From Chryseobacterium formosense (GTDB taxonomy: Bacteria > Bacteroidota > Bacteroidia > Flavobacteriales > Weeksellaceae): 64,000 nt of DNA. Each line of letters starts with the position of its first letter. The stretch's first letter is position 1. The notes under the pieces are model-generated. The model was not told the origin of the DNA, did no database searches, and worked only from the letters and a program-made list of their open reading frames with translations. Shown piece after piece: positions 52,740 through 61,239 of the stretch. A program made the position numbers and the translations under genes. The stretch is taken from the NCBI RefSeq assembly GCF_900116415.1, contig NZ_FPAP01000003.1:620001-684000 (forward strand). The letters run 5' to 3'.

Positions 52740-53047
52740 TATTTCTTTCTACCTCTTTGTCTTTTGGCTACATTATCATTTTCTTTCAAGACATCATCTA
52801 TTGTCTTAAAATTGATTTTGGGAGGTTCAAGACTAGTCACTAATTCTTCTAGCCCTCCAACTACGGAAAGTAATTTTAGAAAGGAGTTCAATGATATCAC
52901 ACCTTTCTGCTCATATTTTCTTAATGTAGATAAAGCAACTCCTGAACGTTCTGCTAACCCCTCTTGTGTAAGTTCCAAATTCAATCTTCTAGCACGTATA
53001 CTTTGTGCTAGTTTTCTTTGAGCTTTTGCTGGCGATATAAATACCAT
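52739..53047 (-). CDS. hipB: HipB-family antitoxin, HTH_XRE type
   Basis: 102 aa. The XRE/Cro-type HTH is visible in LNLELTQEGLAERSGVALST and LRKYEQKGVISL (about 20-55); a C-terminal basic tail (RQRGRKK) ends the protein. In HipBA systems it binds HipA and represses the operon. It lies upstream of hipA with a TAATG overlap. Direct repeats flank its start. Intact. Confidence 0.9.
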   Translation of the reverse strand: MVFISPAKAQRKLAQSIRARRLNLELTQEGLAERSGVALSTLRKYEQKGVISLNSFLKLLSVVGGLEELVTSLEPPKINFKTIDDVLKENDNVAKRQRGRKK

Positions 53048-53106
53048 TATTGTAATATTTAAATATATAATTGTGCAACAAATATCATTATTGTATTACA
53101 AATATA
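53045..53106 (-). promoter_or_regulatory. hipBA promoter and repeated operator
   Basis: Minus-strand -7 box TATATTTG at 53099-53106. The 10-bp word CATTATTGTA occurs at 53045-53054, covering the hipB start codon, and at 53086-53095, covering the predicted transcription start; the copies are 41 bp apart. HipB is the likely ligand, but this is inference. Confidence 0.5.
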
Positions 53107-53465
53107 CGATAATAGTAGAGCATTTCTCTTAAATTTTCCTTAAGAACTACCGTTTTAAGTAATTAAATTAAAAAAAACACAACTTGCATCTAAAAACTTG
53201 TTTTAGTATAAACTTACTCTAAATTTTATACTTACAGAAACGCAATTTGAAAGTTAGCAACAATAAATAATAATTTACAATTTTAAGAAGTAATATCCAC
53301 AAAATCAAATATATCAATACCTCTTTCGAACAATAGTATTGTAGTCCTTTTCTTCATGTGACCATTTAAGGCTGTCGATCGTTTTCTTCAATCATTTATT
53401 TTTGAAATACATATTACTACTTTTTAAAATTTAGTAAAATTAATTACTGATTTTGTTACAATAAA
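53107..53465. other. Gene-poor AT-rich stretch
   Basis: 359 bp between hipB and the TetR fragment. It holds the hipBA -33 region at its left side. No ORF, repeat or hairpin of note was found. Possibly a degraded remnant. Confidence 0.4.
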
Positions 53466-53738
53466 TTGTATTATGGAAAAAGAAAATCAATCTCAGAAGA
53501 AATAATACTCGAATTGTACGGAGATTATGTCCTCAATCACGGTGAAAAGCCAAAAAACATTTATCGTTTTGCCAAAGACAATGAGTTTGAAAAAAAAAAC
53601 TTCTATGATTACTTTGCCAGCTTTGAGCAGATTGAGAAACAAATGCTCGTTAACTTGTTTCTAAAATCTGTTGAACTTGCGGCTGAAGTAAACGAAGCTG
53701 AAGAAATTACTTCAAAAGAAAAACTCTTAAACGTTTAA
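53466..53738 (+). pseudogene. Fragment of a TetR-family regulator, frameshifted at its start
   Basis: The frame ISEEIILELYGDYVLNHGEK and KNFYDYFASFEQIEKQM resembles the N-terminal part of a TetR-type regulator, here about 85 aa and cut short after ITSKEKLLNV where about 200 would be expected. The ATG at 53473 opens a different frame that stops after ten codons; one extra A in the adjacent poly-A run would join the two. So both an internal frameshift and a C-terminal truncation are inferred. Confidence 0.6.
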
Positions 53739-53756
53739 TCAATACATCTAAAACAT

Positions 53757-54345
53757 TTATTGTTGTAGATTTTCACCTTCACCAATAGTAACAGTTAAAG
53801 CACCTGTAGAATATAGATGATCAAGAGCTTTATAAGTATTTGCTTCAAAATCATTGTATTTACTGTAATCTCTATCTTTTTCATATGAATATACATGCTC
53901 GCCAATTCGAATATCCCTACTATCTGGATCAACAAATAATATAGGATTATTAACTGCATAATTATAGGGACTATGTCTTCTGTGTCTTTCCGCCAGTGGA
54001 TCATTCACACCCCATCTACCAATATCAGCCATATACATCCTTGCTCCATAATCATACATTCCTGTCTCTTGTAGTTCTTTGCCGTTATACTTGTAGTTTT
54101 GGTATGCTTCTGCACCATAATATGCTCCGCCAGTTTTTAGGTGATTCATTCCAAAAGGGTAATAATCATTAGCGTCTACAATCTCAAGAACTCCTGCGCT
54201 GTTTCTGCCATAAGAAACTATTACATTTCCCAAATGATCTTTGTATTGGTAAATATTCTGATCTTTTATATAATCATAAAACCCTTCTGCAGTAGGAAAA
54301 ACTGCAATTCTGGATTTTTAGCATTTAAAACTTTTTTCATTTAAT
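53757..54345 (-). pseudogene. RHS-repeat core-domain protein remnant
   Basis: The 158-aa frame carries the RHS core: DYYPFGMNH, YKYNGKELQETGMYDYGARM, DIGRWGVNDPLAE, PYNYAVNNPILFVDPD (the conserved end of the core domain), then a short variable C-terminal tip. Upstream in another frame (to about 54345) the words FYDYIKDQ and YQYKDHLGN match typical RHS sequence. A one-base deletion in the T run near 54302 separates it from the upstream part. The rest of a normally very large protein is missing. Confidence 0.75.
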
Positions 54346-54495
54346 TAGGACATCATAAGAATGATAGTTATAAAAACAATAATTTAGTTGGTACAAGAGG
54401 CTTGTCTTATACGATAAACTTTTGCAGATTTTATGATGAAGTACCGAAATGACTATTATAATTTAACAAATTACTGCTCGTCTACATTATTAAAC

Positions 54496-55470
54496 TTACT
54501 TGTCTTTCAACCGATGCTGCGCACTCCATTTCTTGGGTTTCATCCCGTGATGTTGCTCAAACAACCTTCCGAAATAACTCAAATTGGTAAAACCTAACTG
54601 ATATCCTGTTTCAGAAACCGACAGATAATCATCCTTCATCAATCTCGCTGCCTCCTGCATCCGTAGAAATTGACTATACTCATAAATACCTTTCCCAAAA
54701 ATTTGTGTAAAAAGCTTTCGCAGTTTAAGTACATTCATACCACTGATTTTTACCATCTCATCCTGTGGCAAACGCTTTTCTGATGAATTCGAAATCGCAT
54801 CCCGCACACGGTAAAGAGCGGCTATCTCGTCTTTTCGGAGACTTTGATATTTGATATGTTGCCGTTTAGAAAGATTCTTAAAAAGCAGATACAGCAGCTC
54901 CAATGTTTTCAATTTGTAGTACGCTTCGGACAGTATGTCCAATTCCGCAATTGTGGCAATTATATTAACAAGATCTGCCATCTCCGGAGACATGAATTCT
55001 TCTATTAACAATGTTTTGTCATCATTAAAGAGATAACGGAATGCCTCCTGATCTTTGCCGATAAAACGTTTGAGAAAATCAAGATCGATCAGTATCGTAA
55101 TTTGGGTGATCGTGATTGCTTTAGGAAATACCACTTCACTTTCCATATGTAAGGGAGATATCCGGATGTGAGGTCGGGCCTGAATTGATTTTTCTTCATT
55201 ATGCTTCTGACGATCATCTGAAGAATGGCTAAAAATGTTCTGGAAAGAAAAAAGCAGACCTTTTTTTACAGCATCAATAGGTTTCCTTCGATATGTAAAT
55301 GTCTCTTTCGCAATGACAGAACGAATCATTAACAGCATTTCCGGAAGCATATCAACGATATGAATCTCATTGAGTCGTAAAAGATCCAGCGTATTGCCGA
55401 ATTCAGATGCAGGCATTCCCAATTTCTCTGCCAGCTCAAGCATCTGTTTCTTATTATCAGTCAAATTCAT
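54496..55470 (-). CDS. AraC-family transcriptional regulator
   Basis: 324 aa with a divergent N-terminal sensing region and a C-terminal AraC/XylS double HTH (about 215-320): VKISGMNVLKLRKLFTQIFG, then LMKDDYLSVSETGYQLGFT and NLSYFGRLFEQHHGMKPKKW, the family signature. It is transcribed away from the flavin monooxygenase at 55557 across an 86-bp spacer with a direct repeat. Probably an activator of that operon; the inducer is unknown. Confidence 0.88.
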   Translation of the reverse strand: MNLTDNKKQMLELAEKLGMPASEFGNTLDLLRLNEIHIVDMLPEMLLMIRSVIAKETFTYRRKPIDAVKKGLLFSFQNIFSHSSDDRQKHNEEKSIQARPHIRISPLHMESEVVFPKAITITQITILIDLDFLKRFIGKDQEAFRYLFNDDKTLLIEEFMSPEMADLVNIIATIAELDILSEAYYKLKTLELLYLLFKNLSKRQHIKYQSLRKDEIAALYRVRDAISNSSEKRLPQDEMVKISGMNVLKLRKLFTQIFGKGIYEYSQFLRMQEAARLMKDDYLSVSETGYQLGFTNLSYFGRLFEQHHGMKPKKWSAQHRLKDK

Positions 55471-55475
55471 TTTAT

Positions 55476-55531
55476 GGACTATTTTTATTCCAAAAAGGAC
55501 TATTTTATTCTTAAATGTAAAACTAATTTTG
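55476..55531 (+). promoter_or_regulatory. AraC-type direct repeat and -7 box for the monooxygenase operon
   Basis: GGACTATTTTTATTC (55476-55490) and GGACTATTTTATTC (55497-55510) start 21 bp apart, two helical turns, the usual spacing for AraC half sites. A -7 box TAATTTTG follows at 55524-55531 with no TTG -33 element, suggesting activator dependence. Transcription start would fall about 20 bp before the ATG at 55557. Confidence 0.65.
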
Positions 55532-55556
55532 TAATAAGCATTTAAAAATTATAAAA

Positions 55557-56729
55557 ATGAAAAAGAATATTTTAATATCGGGTGGCGGAATTGCAGGACT
55601 GACAGCCGCAAAATTTCTATCAAAACAAGGACATCACATAACGGTGATCGACAGGGCTCCTTCTTTTACGAAGGCAGGTTTCCTCATCTCTCTGAAGAGT
55701 TTTGGTATCCGGATAATGGAAGAACTTGGATTGATAGAAGAACTTCAAGCCGCCTCCTCCCCATCTGAGTTCGTGAGTTTTTTAGAAAAAGATGAGCAAC
55801 TTATTCAACGCATCAGCTACAAAAAAATGAACCAGAATATTGAACGTTCAGTGCTGATCTCCCGCGGTGGACTTCATAACGTGTTGTATGATAATCTAAA
55901 AGATCAGGTGGATATTCTTTTCAACACCACGATTTCCGGGATTTCTTCAAGAGGTAATAAAAGCGAGGTGATGTTATCTGACGGAAACAGTATGGAAGCC
56001 GATCTTGTTATTGTTTCTGAAGGCTTACGTTCATCAACGAGGGAATGTTATTTTACAGATTCACAAATGGAAGATTTCAATACGTTGTACATGGGTGGAA
56101 GACTAAAGACGAAACACTCGTTGACAGTGGGCAATTTTAAAATTTATATTGATGTGAACAAAATGCTCTCTATCTACCCGATTGCAAACAATGAAATCGC
56201 TATCCAGTGCTACATTCGTCATATGAGTGATATTGCAACAATAAAGCAAAAATCAGCAGACCTGTTACTTAATTCTTTCAATGATTATAGCATCGAGGTA
56301 AGGGATCTGCTCGATCGTTTTACTGAAGAAGGCTTAATGTTTGTTGATAAAATGGGCATGGTAGACGCGCCTGATCTTGTTAACGGAAATATGGTTCTGC
56401 TGGGTGATGCTGGATACTGTCCCACGGCTCTATCCGGTATGGGAGCATCGCTTTCTATCTATGGAGCGAAGGCATTATCGCATTTTATCAGCAAAACACC
56501 TGATGATTTAACATCCGCCTGCAGCAATTATAATAGATTGATGCAACCCATCATCAGTAAATTCCAGAGCAATGCCAGAAATAACGCGTCTTCGTTTATC
56601 CCTCATGATACGCAAAAGCTTGATCACTTTATAGAATCTTTCAGGTCTGCTTCCGACAAGGAAATAAAAGGAATAATGACCGATCCGATCATACTCACCG
56701 AAGACCAGTTGAATTTTAAAACCAGTTAG
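55557..56729 (+). CDS. FAD-dependent monooxygenase (aromatic hydroxylase type)
   Basis: 390 aa. The FAD dinucleotide motif ISGGGIAGLTAAKFLSKQG is at 6-24, the downstream flavin contact is VLLGDAGYCPTALSGMGASL near 278-297, and SLKSFGIRIMEELGL near 46-60 is family-typical. Length and motifs place it in the class A flavin monooxygenases of the para-hydroxybenzoate hydroxylase/TetX group, which hydroxylate aromatic or antibiotic substrates. Substrate cannot be inferred. Adjacent to a divergent AraC regulator. Confidence 0.88.
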   Translation: MKKNILISGGGIAGLTAAKFLSKQGHHITVIDRAPSFTKAGFLISLKSFGIRIMEELGLIEELQAASSPSEFVSFLEKDEQLIQRISYKKMNQNIERSVLISRGGLHNVLYDNLKDQVDILFNTTISGISSRGNKSEVMLSDGNSMEADLVIVSEGLRSSTRECYFTDSQMEDFNTLYMGGRLKTKHSLTVGNFKIYIDVNKMLSIYPIANNEIAIQCYIRHMSDIATIKQKSADLLLNSFNDYSIEVRDLLDRFTEEGLMFVDKMGMVDAPDLVNGNMVLLGDAGYCPTALSGMGASLSIYGAKALSHFISKTPDDLTSACSNYNRLMQPIISKFQSNARNNASSFIPHDTQKLDHFIESFRSASDKEIKGIMTDPIILTEDQLNFKTS

Positions 56730-56732
56730 GTT

Positions 56733-57113
56733 ATGAGTTTTAAAAAAATACTTTCCATCATCATGGGTTTTGGAAGCATTGGTGTTTTAAGTTCGGTACT
56801 TGCAAAAATACAAGGGGTTTTGTTTCCGACTTCTATGCAGCTGTTTGAACAGACCATCTGGACTTCTGATGATATCATTCAGCTTATTATCAAATTAGTT
56901 TGTGTTTATGTAAGCTGTATCACAGGAGGTATTGTAACAGCGTTGTTCGGAGGTGAAAAGAGACAGCTAATTGTTGTGGGAATAAGCATTATGTCAGTGA
57001 TTATCTGGCTATGGATAATTGTCATTCATCCGTTATGGTTCTGGGCATTATTGCTCGCGGGAATTATCCCTTTTATTCTAATCGGAAATAAAATCAAACA
57101 AACATTTCTGTGA
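56733..57113 (+). CDS. Small four-helix membrane protein
   Basis: 126 aa, four hydrophobic helices (about 5-25, 45-68, 80-98, 103-118). No recognised family. It begins 3 bp after the monooxygenase stop and should be co-transcribed, so it may serve the same pathway or substrate. No catalytic residue is apparent. Confidence 0.65.
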   Translation: MSFKKILSIIMGFGSIGVLSSVLAKIQGVLFPTSMQLFEQTIWTSDDIIQLIIKLVCVYVSCITGGIVTALFGGEKRQLIVVGISIMSVIIWLWIIVIHPLWFWALLLAGIIPFILIGNKIKQTFL

Positions 57114-57213
57114 ACGCTCCTTGTAAGTATTCCGTCCATATTTGCGGTATTTTATAGGCTGCAAAAGCATCTTTATAATATCTTGGAATATATATTACAA
57201 TCTTATGTCTCTA

Positions 57214-57504
57214 TTAAGAATAATCAGTTGGTTTGTTACAATGCCAATTCACCTGCGGCTTGATAATAAAATCCACACTCAATCCTAAGATCAGATATGA
57301 GATCAGAATATTCTTGATGTCGCCTGATTTGAGAATCTTGAAGTTAAGTGGTTGTAGATTTCCATTTTGCAAGTAGGTACTGGTCAAAATAAATATAATG
57401 ATAACACAGAAACTATACGGAAATTTAGTCAATGGATTGTATATGAACAGAAAAGACAGGGTAAGCAACTAGTGACAGCAATTTCATTGTCATCATTCTA
57501 AAAA
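57214..57504 (-). pseudogene. Possible truncated membrane protein (CPBP-protease-like N-terminal half)
   Basis: An 84-aa hydrophobic frame (57214-57468, no good start codon) contains LILGLSVDFIIKPQVN and ends NKPTDYS. A better start ATG-ATG-ACA-ATG region lies just upstream near 57500 in another frame, joined through one frameshift. The arrangement resembles the N-terminal half of a CPBP-type intramembrane protease, whose second half is missing. Low confidence. Confidence 0.3.
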
Positions 57505-57518
57505 TATAGTTTGAACAT

Positions 57519-58622
57519 CTAAGATGCCGGCAGGATATCTTCAAAGAACTTCGCAATATTCTTTTTCAATTTTTTAAAAATGCCCGATTCACCAAATTCC
57601 TTATTATCATAGCCTATTGGAAAACCCTTTTCTACATATTGATTGTTTTTCTCAGTGGTAAGATTTTGAAAGCCATCGTTCACAAATCCAATTTTATCGG
57701 TATGAATATCCAAGTATTTTATAGAAGTATTTTTGGAAAAATTTAACTTTCTGATATTGATGGTCTTAATCTCTTTCTTCAGATCAGATCTAAAATACAG
57801 ATTCATTTTCTTGGTATCGATGACCGTTTGCCATTCGCCGGGATGTATTGAATTTAAAATATTCCAGGCATAGTCGACAGGCTTTTCATCATAGGTATAA
57901 TTTTTCAGCATGTAATATGCCCGGTTATAGCGATCTTCCCAATTTTTGTTTTTGTCGAAATCAAATTTTTCATTTCCGCCCAGAAAATCATATTTTTTAG
58001 CAGCCGTGAGATCTTTATGATACTGATTATTGCATAGTAAAGGTACTGGCATTTCCTTATTTGTAAGGACTTTATATTGACCATCTAACAGGGCAATTGT
58101 TGCAGAATTTCCTTTGGCATCAGTCAGGAAAAAATGGCTTCCGGCCGCGTTGGGCCACCAGTTGATGTTAGGCCCATCATTCAGATGATCCACCACTTCT
58201 TCTACACTTTTGTAGTTATCCAACTGGTATTGGATCCATTGTGCCCAGAACATATCAGGCTGTTTTGGATGATATACTTTACTGGTCTCTTCCAGATATA
58301 ATTCAACCAGAAAGAGACCTTTTTCATTAACTCCGTAACAAGGGAAATCATATCCCAAAAGATTAAAGGTGACAGATCCGAATTTTGACGTCCATCTTTT
58401 CTGAGCTTGTAGCTGATCAGTTGTCAAATTCTGCCAGCTGATATTCCTTTTTGGGATATCGCGCTTGTTGATCACAACCATTCCCGGCATGGTTTTCCAG
58501 TTTTCGTTAAAGCCAACAACGTTATAATCTTTACCTGTCAGCAAGAATGCCGAGCATGCTTTACTGTGGACTGAGAAGATGAAAGCAAACATTAAGATAC
58601 AGCGCAGAAAGAAAATTTTCAT
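57519..58622 (-). CDS. Linear amide C-N hydrolase (choloylglycine-hydrolase-like Ntn)
   Basis: 367 aa. Signal peptide (MKIFFLRCILMFAFIFSVHS) followed by KACSAFLL, in which the Cys would become the N-terminal nucleophile after cleavage. CYGVNEKGLFLVEL near 95-108 and the later Asn/Arg-bearing segments (WWPNAAGSHFFLTDAKGN) match the choloylglycine/penicillin V acylase Ntn family. Probably acts in the periplasm on an amide substrate; the substrate is unknown. Confidence 0.85.
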   Translation of the reverse strand: MKIFFLRCILMFAFIFSVHSKACSAFLLTGKDYNVVGFNENWKTMPGMVVINKRDIPKRNISWQNLTTDQLQAQKRWTSKFGSVTFNLLGYDFPCYGVNEKGLFLVELYLEETSKVYHPKQPDMFWAQWIQYQLDNYKSVEEVVDHLNDGPNINWWPNAAGSHFFLTDAKGNSATIALLDGQYKVLTNKEMPVPLLCNNQYHKDLTAAKKYDFLGGNEKFDFDKNKNWEDRYNRAYYMLKNYTYDEKPVDYAWNILNSIHPGEWQTVIDTKKMNLYFRSDLKKEIKTINIRKLNFSKNTSIKYLDIHTDKIGFVNDGFQNLTTEKNNQYVEKGFPIGYDNKEFGESGIFKKLKKNIAKFFEDILPAS

Positions 58623-58960
58623 TAAGTATATTATTTATTTTAATGACCGGCAGGAATAGATAGATTGGCGGGTCTGGATCTCTTCATAGAACTTTATGTT
58701 ATATGATTTAAATAATTAATTCTAAACAAATCTACAATTATTACCCCAATAAAGTCAATGGTTATTTGTAACCAAAATTTGATCAAATCTTAAAAATTCT
58801 GACTGGAATAAATCTTACAGATAAACGTTCTTTATGTCTCACCTCTGTTCAATGTACGGCCAGTAAGCAACTATATAGGATTATATACCAAATAATTATG
58901 ATAGGAGCTAAAGATTTTTTATTTTTAGTGACCTGTCTTTTTCTTAACACCGGAAATTAA
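58623..58960. other. Gene-free spacer
   Basis: 338 bp upstream of the amidase gene, presumably carrying its promoter. No good TAnnTTTG box on the minus strand, no ORF and no repeat was recognised. Confidence 0.4.
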
Positions 58961-58998
58961 AAAGCAATGATTTGACTATGCAGTCAAATCATTGCTTT
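58961..58998 (-). terminator. Strong hairpin terminator of the dead SDR gene
   Basis: A perfect 17-bp stem (58961-58977 with 58982-58998), 4-nt loop ATGC, then a T run on the minus strand. It lies 50 bp beyond the pseudogene stop and marks the former transcription unit. Confidence 0.8.
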
Positions 58999-59048
58999 AG
59001 AAAAAATTCATAATGGTTGGTTATATTACTATTAGTCTCCTAAAAATA

Positions 59049-59225
59049 TCAAACTGTAGGCGATGATCCGCTATCTACAGAAATTCGCTCCTGTTATATA
59101 TTGAGCTTCGGAAGAAGCCAGAAAGGCAACGATAGTAGCGACTTCACTTGGTTCTGCAATCCTTCCTAGCGGTACGCCAACCGTATTGATAATGTTTTGG
59201 AACGTATCGTCAAAACTTTCTCTTC
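59049..59225 (-). pseudogene. C-terminal remnant of a short-chain dehydrogenase/reductase
   Basis: The minus strand encodes VGVPLGRIAEPSEVATIVAF and LASSEAQYITGANF, the conserved SDR C-terminal region (LGRxxxPxEVAxxVxFLAS and the xITGxxxxVDGG pattern). After GANF the frame shifts: one base off, the remaining codons read VDSGSSPTV and stop at 59049. The N-terminal three quarters are missing; unrelated sequence follows upstream. So it is a truncated and frameshifted relic. Confidence 0.8.
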
Positions 59226-59411
59226 AAGATAGATGATACTTACTATAGCATTAAGCTTCAGTGCATTGCTGAAAATCCCGATGACCGATGTGGGAGAATA
59301 GACCGGATAAGTAATTTCTTGTTCTGATATAGATAAACAAAACCGCTTTAAAACCTCATCACCATAAAAAAGGTGATTAGATAAGGCATACTAACAAATT
59401 TTAAATTCATG

Positions 59412-59439
59412 ACAAATCCCGACGAATGTCGGGATTTGT
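59412..59439 (-). terminator. Terminator-like hairpin downstream of the flavin-fold protein
   Basis: A perfect 12-bp stem (59412-59423 with 59428-59439) 56 bp past the minus-strand stop at 59496. Confidence 0.65.
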
Positions 59440-59495
59440 GTTATTCAATAGGTTAATTCTCTATTCCATTCTAGGCTATCATCAATTATTGACAA

Positions 59496-59912
59496 TTACG
59501 CGGTATATTCACCTTCTTCCTCTTTATGCCAGAATCGCACCTCGGTTGCACGCACTTTGATCAGACAAATCCCGGGAGTCTCAATTCCTTGCGGAAACCA
59601 TTGGTCAAGGCCTTCAATCCATTTTTCTTTAAGCGTGTCCTTATCCTTAATAATTTCACCGGTACCGGTACATTCGATAAATAACAGGTCATCAGTCTGG
59701 TAAATAAGATTGACATGATGATTGTTCATGATCTGGTCGACTTTATGGCTGTCCTCATAGGAAAAGAACCAGGAGTCGCCATCATACTCAACTTTACCGT
59801 TGTTGCTCATAGGCCTTGAATGGGAGACCTGTTTTTTGTCCTGCGTGACCATCATACAGAAATCGAGGTTCTTCATTCTTTCTGCAATGGTTTTCAATGA
59901 TGCTTTTTTCAT
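59496..59912 (-). CDS. Pyridoxamine-5'-phosphate-oxidase-family protein (general stress type)
   Basis: 138 aa, the split-barrel flavin-binding fold of the general-stress protein 26 group. MVTQDKKQVSHSRPMSN near 22-38 and WFFSYEDSHKVDQIMNN near 48-64 are family landmarks, and VNLIYQTDDLLFIECTGTGE near 67-86 is the core barrel. Members bind FMN or FAD and are often stress-induced; no substrate is known. Stand-alone gene. Confidence 0.88.
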   Translation of the reverse strand: MKKASLKTIAERMKNLDFCMMVTQDKKQVSHSRPMSNNGKVEYDGDSWFFSYEDSHKVDQIMNNHHVNLIYQTDDLLFIECTGTGEIIKDKDTLKEKWIEGLDQWFPQGIETPGICLIKVRATEVRFWHKEEEGEYTA

Positions 59913-60387
59913 AATACTGATATTTTGGTTTAGTGGTGATCATATCCTGAGTTCACAAATATCAAGGAATTGATCTGCTTTGCTAGCACAAACCAAAATG
60001 CATACCGATACATGATGTCTGGTGCGTCAGCATTCGTTTATCAAAATAATATGCTTCAATTAATTGCTCATTTAAATCTTGATAAAAACGAAAAAATGAT
60101 TTTTATTCTATAAACTTGAAAATTTCTCATTAGAGATTTCGGTTTTATTGTTTTTAAGGAATGGTACTTTGTATTACAAAACCTTTATATTAAAAATAGC
60201 AGCAAATTTAAATACCTAAACACCTTCAAAGTTTTGGTGGCTTTTTCTATTTAAAACAAATGAATAAACCGTGTAGTTATTTTACTACATAAACTTCCAT
60301 TTTCCACTACAAAGAAACTTTTATCGCTGCCGTAGATTTGTATTGTTCAAAAGAGGATAACTAAATAAAAAAATAAAAAATACGATC
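59913..60387. other. Spacer with promoter of the small secreted protein
   Basis: 475 bp between divergent genes. A -7 box TAGATTTG at 60333-60340 lies 47 bp upstream of the ATG at 60388. No coding frame on either strand is convincing; the left third carries the promoter region of the flavin-fold gene. Confidence 0.5.
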
Positions 60388-60933
60388 ATGACAAAACAAA
60401 TAGCAACCGCAGTCTTAACTATAGCAGCAATCATATTAGGAACTAATAATGTTCAGGCTCAAAATACAAATGCAACAACAACAGTAAATATTACCCTGAA
60501 TGATGTGATCTCCATCGACGCCGGAAGTACTGCAATCGGTAATACGGTTGACTTCAACTATGCTACTGCAGCAGACTACAACTCTGATCAAACCGTTACC
60601 AAAGCCAACTCTTTGAAAGTGACTTCAACAAAGAACTTCAATGTAAAAGTAAAAGCAGGAGGTGCTAATTTCTTGAACGGAACAAATACAATTCCTGTAA
60701 ATGTTTTAACCATCAAAGCAGCTGCAGCGGCCGGAACAATGGGCGGAACAAAAACGGCTGTCGTTTTATCTGCAACTGATCAGACTTTAGTGTCAAATGC
60801 TCCACTAGGAAGTGCATTGACATTGAATTTGGATTACATGATTCCAGCTTCGAAATCATCATCTTCGGATATTTTAGGTAAACCAGCAGGAACTTATACG
60901 CAAACAGTAACTTATACTGCAACTGCTTTATAA
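60388..60933 (+). CDS. Small secreted beta-rich protein (DUF4402/spore-coat-U-like)
   Basis: 181 aa. Signal peptide (MTKQIATAVLTIAAIILGTNNVQAQ) and a single Thr/Ala/Val-rich beta domain with no cysteine. The ending ILGKPAGTYTQTVTYTATAL resembles the closing strand of DUF4402, WxL and spore-coat-U-type domains (GxYxxTVTxT), which occur in secreted or pilin-like subunits. A cell-surface or pilus-related role is suggested only by this resemblance. Own promoter and terminator. Confidence 0.65.
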   Translation: MTKQIATAVLTIAAIILGTNNVQAQNTNATTTVNITLNDVISIDAGSTAIGNTVDFNYATAADYNSDQTVTKANSLKVTSTKNFNVKVKAGGANFLNGTNTIPVNVLTIKAAAAAGTMGGTKTAVVLSATDQTLVSNAPLGSALTLNLDYMIPASKSSSSDILGKPAGTYTQTVTYTATAL

Positions 60934-60974
60934 ATAAATTTTTTCATATTAATATTTTGTGATTTGGTGTTTCG

Positions 60975-61005
60975 AAGGCTTCCTACAGGAAGCCTTTGAT
61001 TTTGT
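60975..61005 (+). terminator. Terminator of the small secreted protein gene
   Basis: A 10-bp inverted repeat (60975-60984 with 60987-60996) followed by TGATTTTG, 42 bp after the stop. Confidence 0.75.
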
Positions 61006-61099
61006 ATGTGTTGATATTGATATAGAAAAAATCAAAATCCTGTAATAAGTATCTATCAGCGGACGAACAATAAAAGTATTAGCAGGATCAATAACCGAG

Positions 61100-61133
61100 A
61101 TCATAGAATTCAATTCTTAGAATTCTCTATGAT
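61100..61133 (+). promoter_or_regulatory. Inverted repeat upstream of the Crp/Fnr gene
   Basis: ATCATAG-AATTC (61100-61111) mirrors GAATTCTCTATGAT (61120-61133) with a 2-base bulge. It lies about 105 bp before the regulator ATG at 61240 and could be an operator. No -7 box is close enough to assign. Confidence 0.35.
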
Positions 61134-61239
61134 GGAAACTACAATAGGAGTGGAAAATATAATTTATGATTATGATTACGCGCAGGTATGAATAGGAATT
61201 TTTCGAAAATAATTTTTATTTTAGTCTCAAAGCAAAGCT

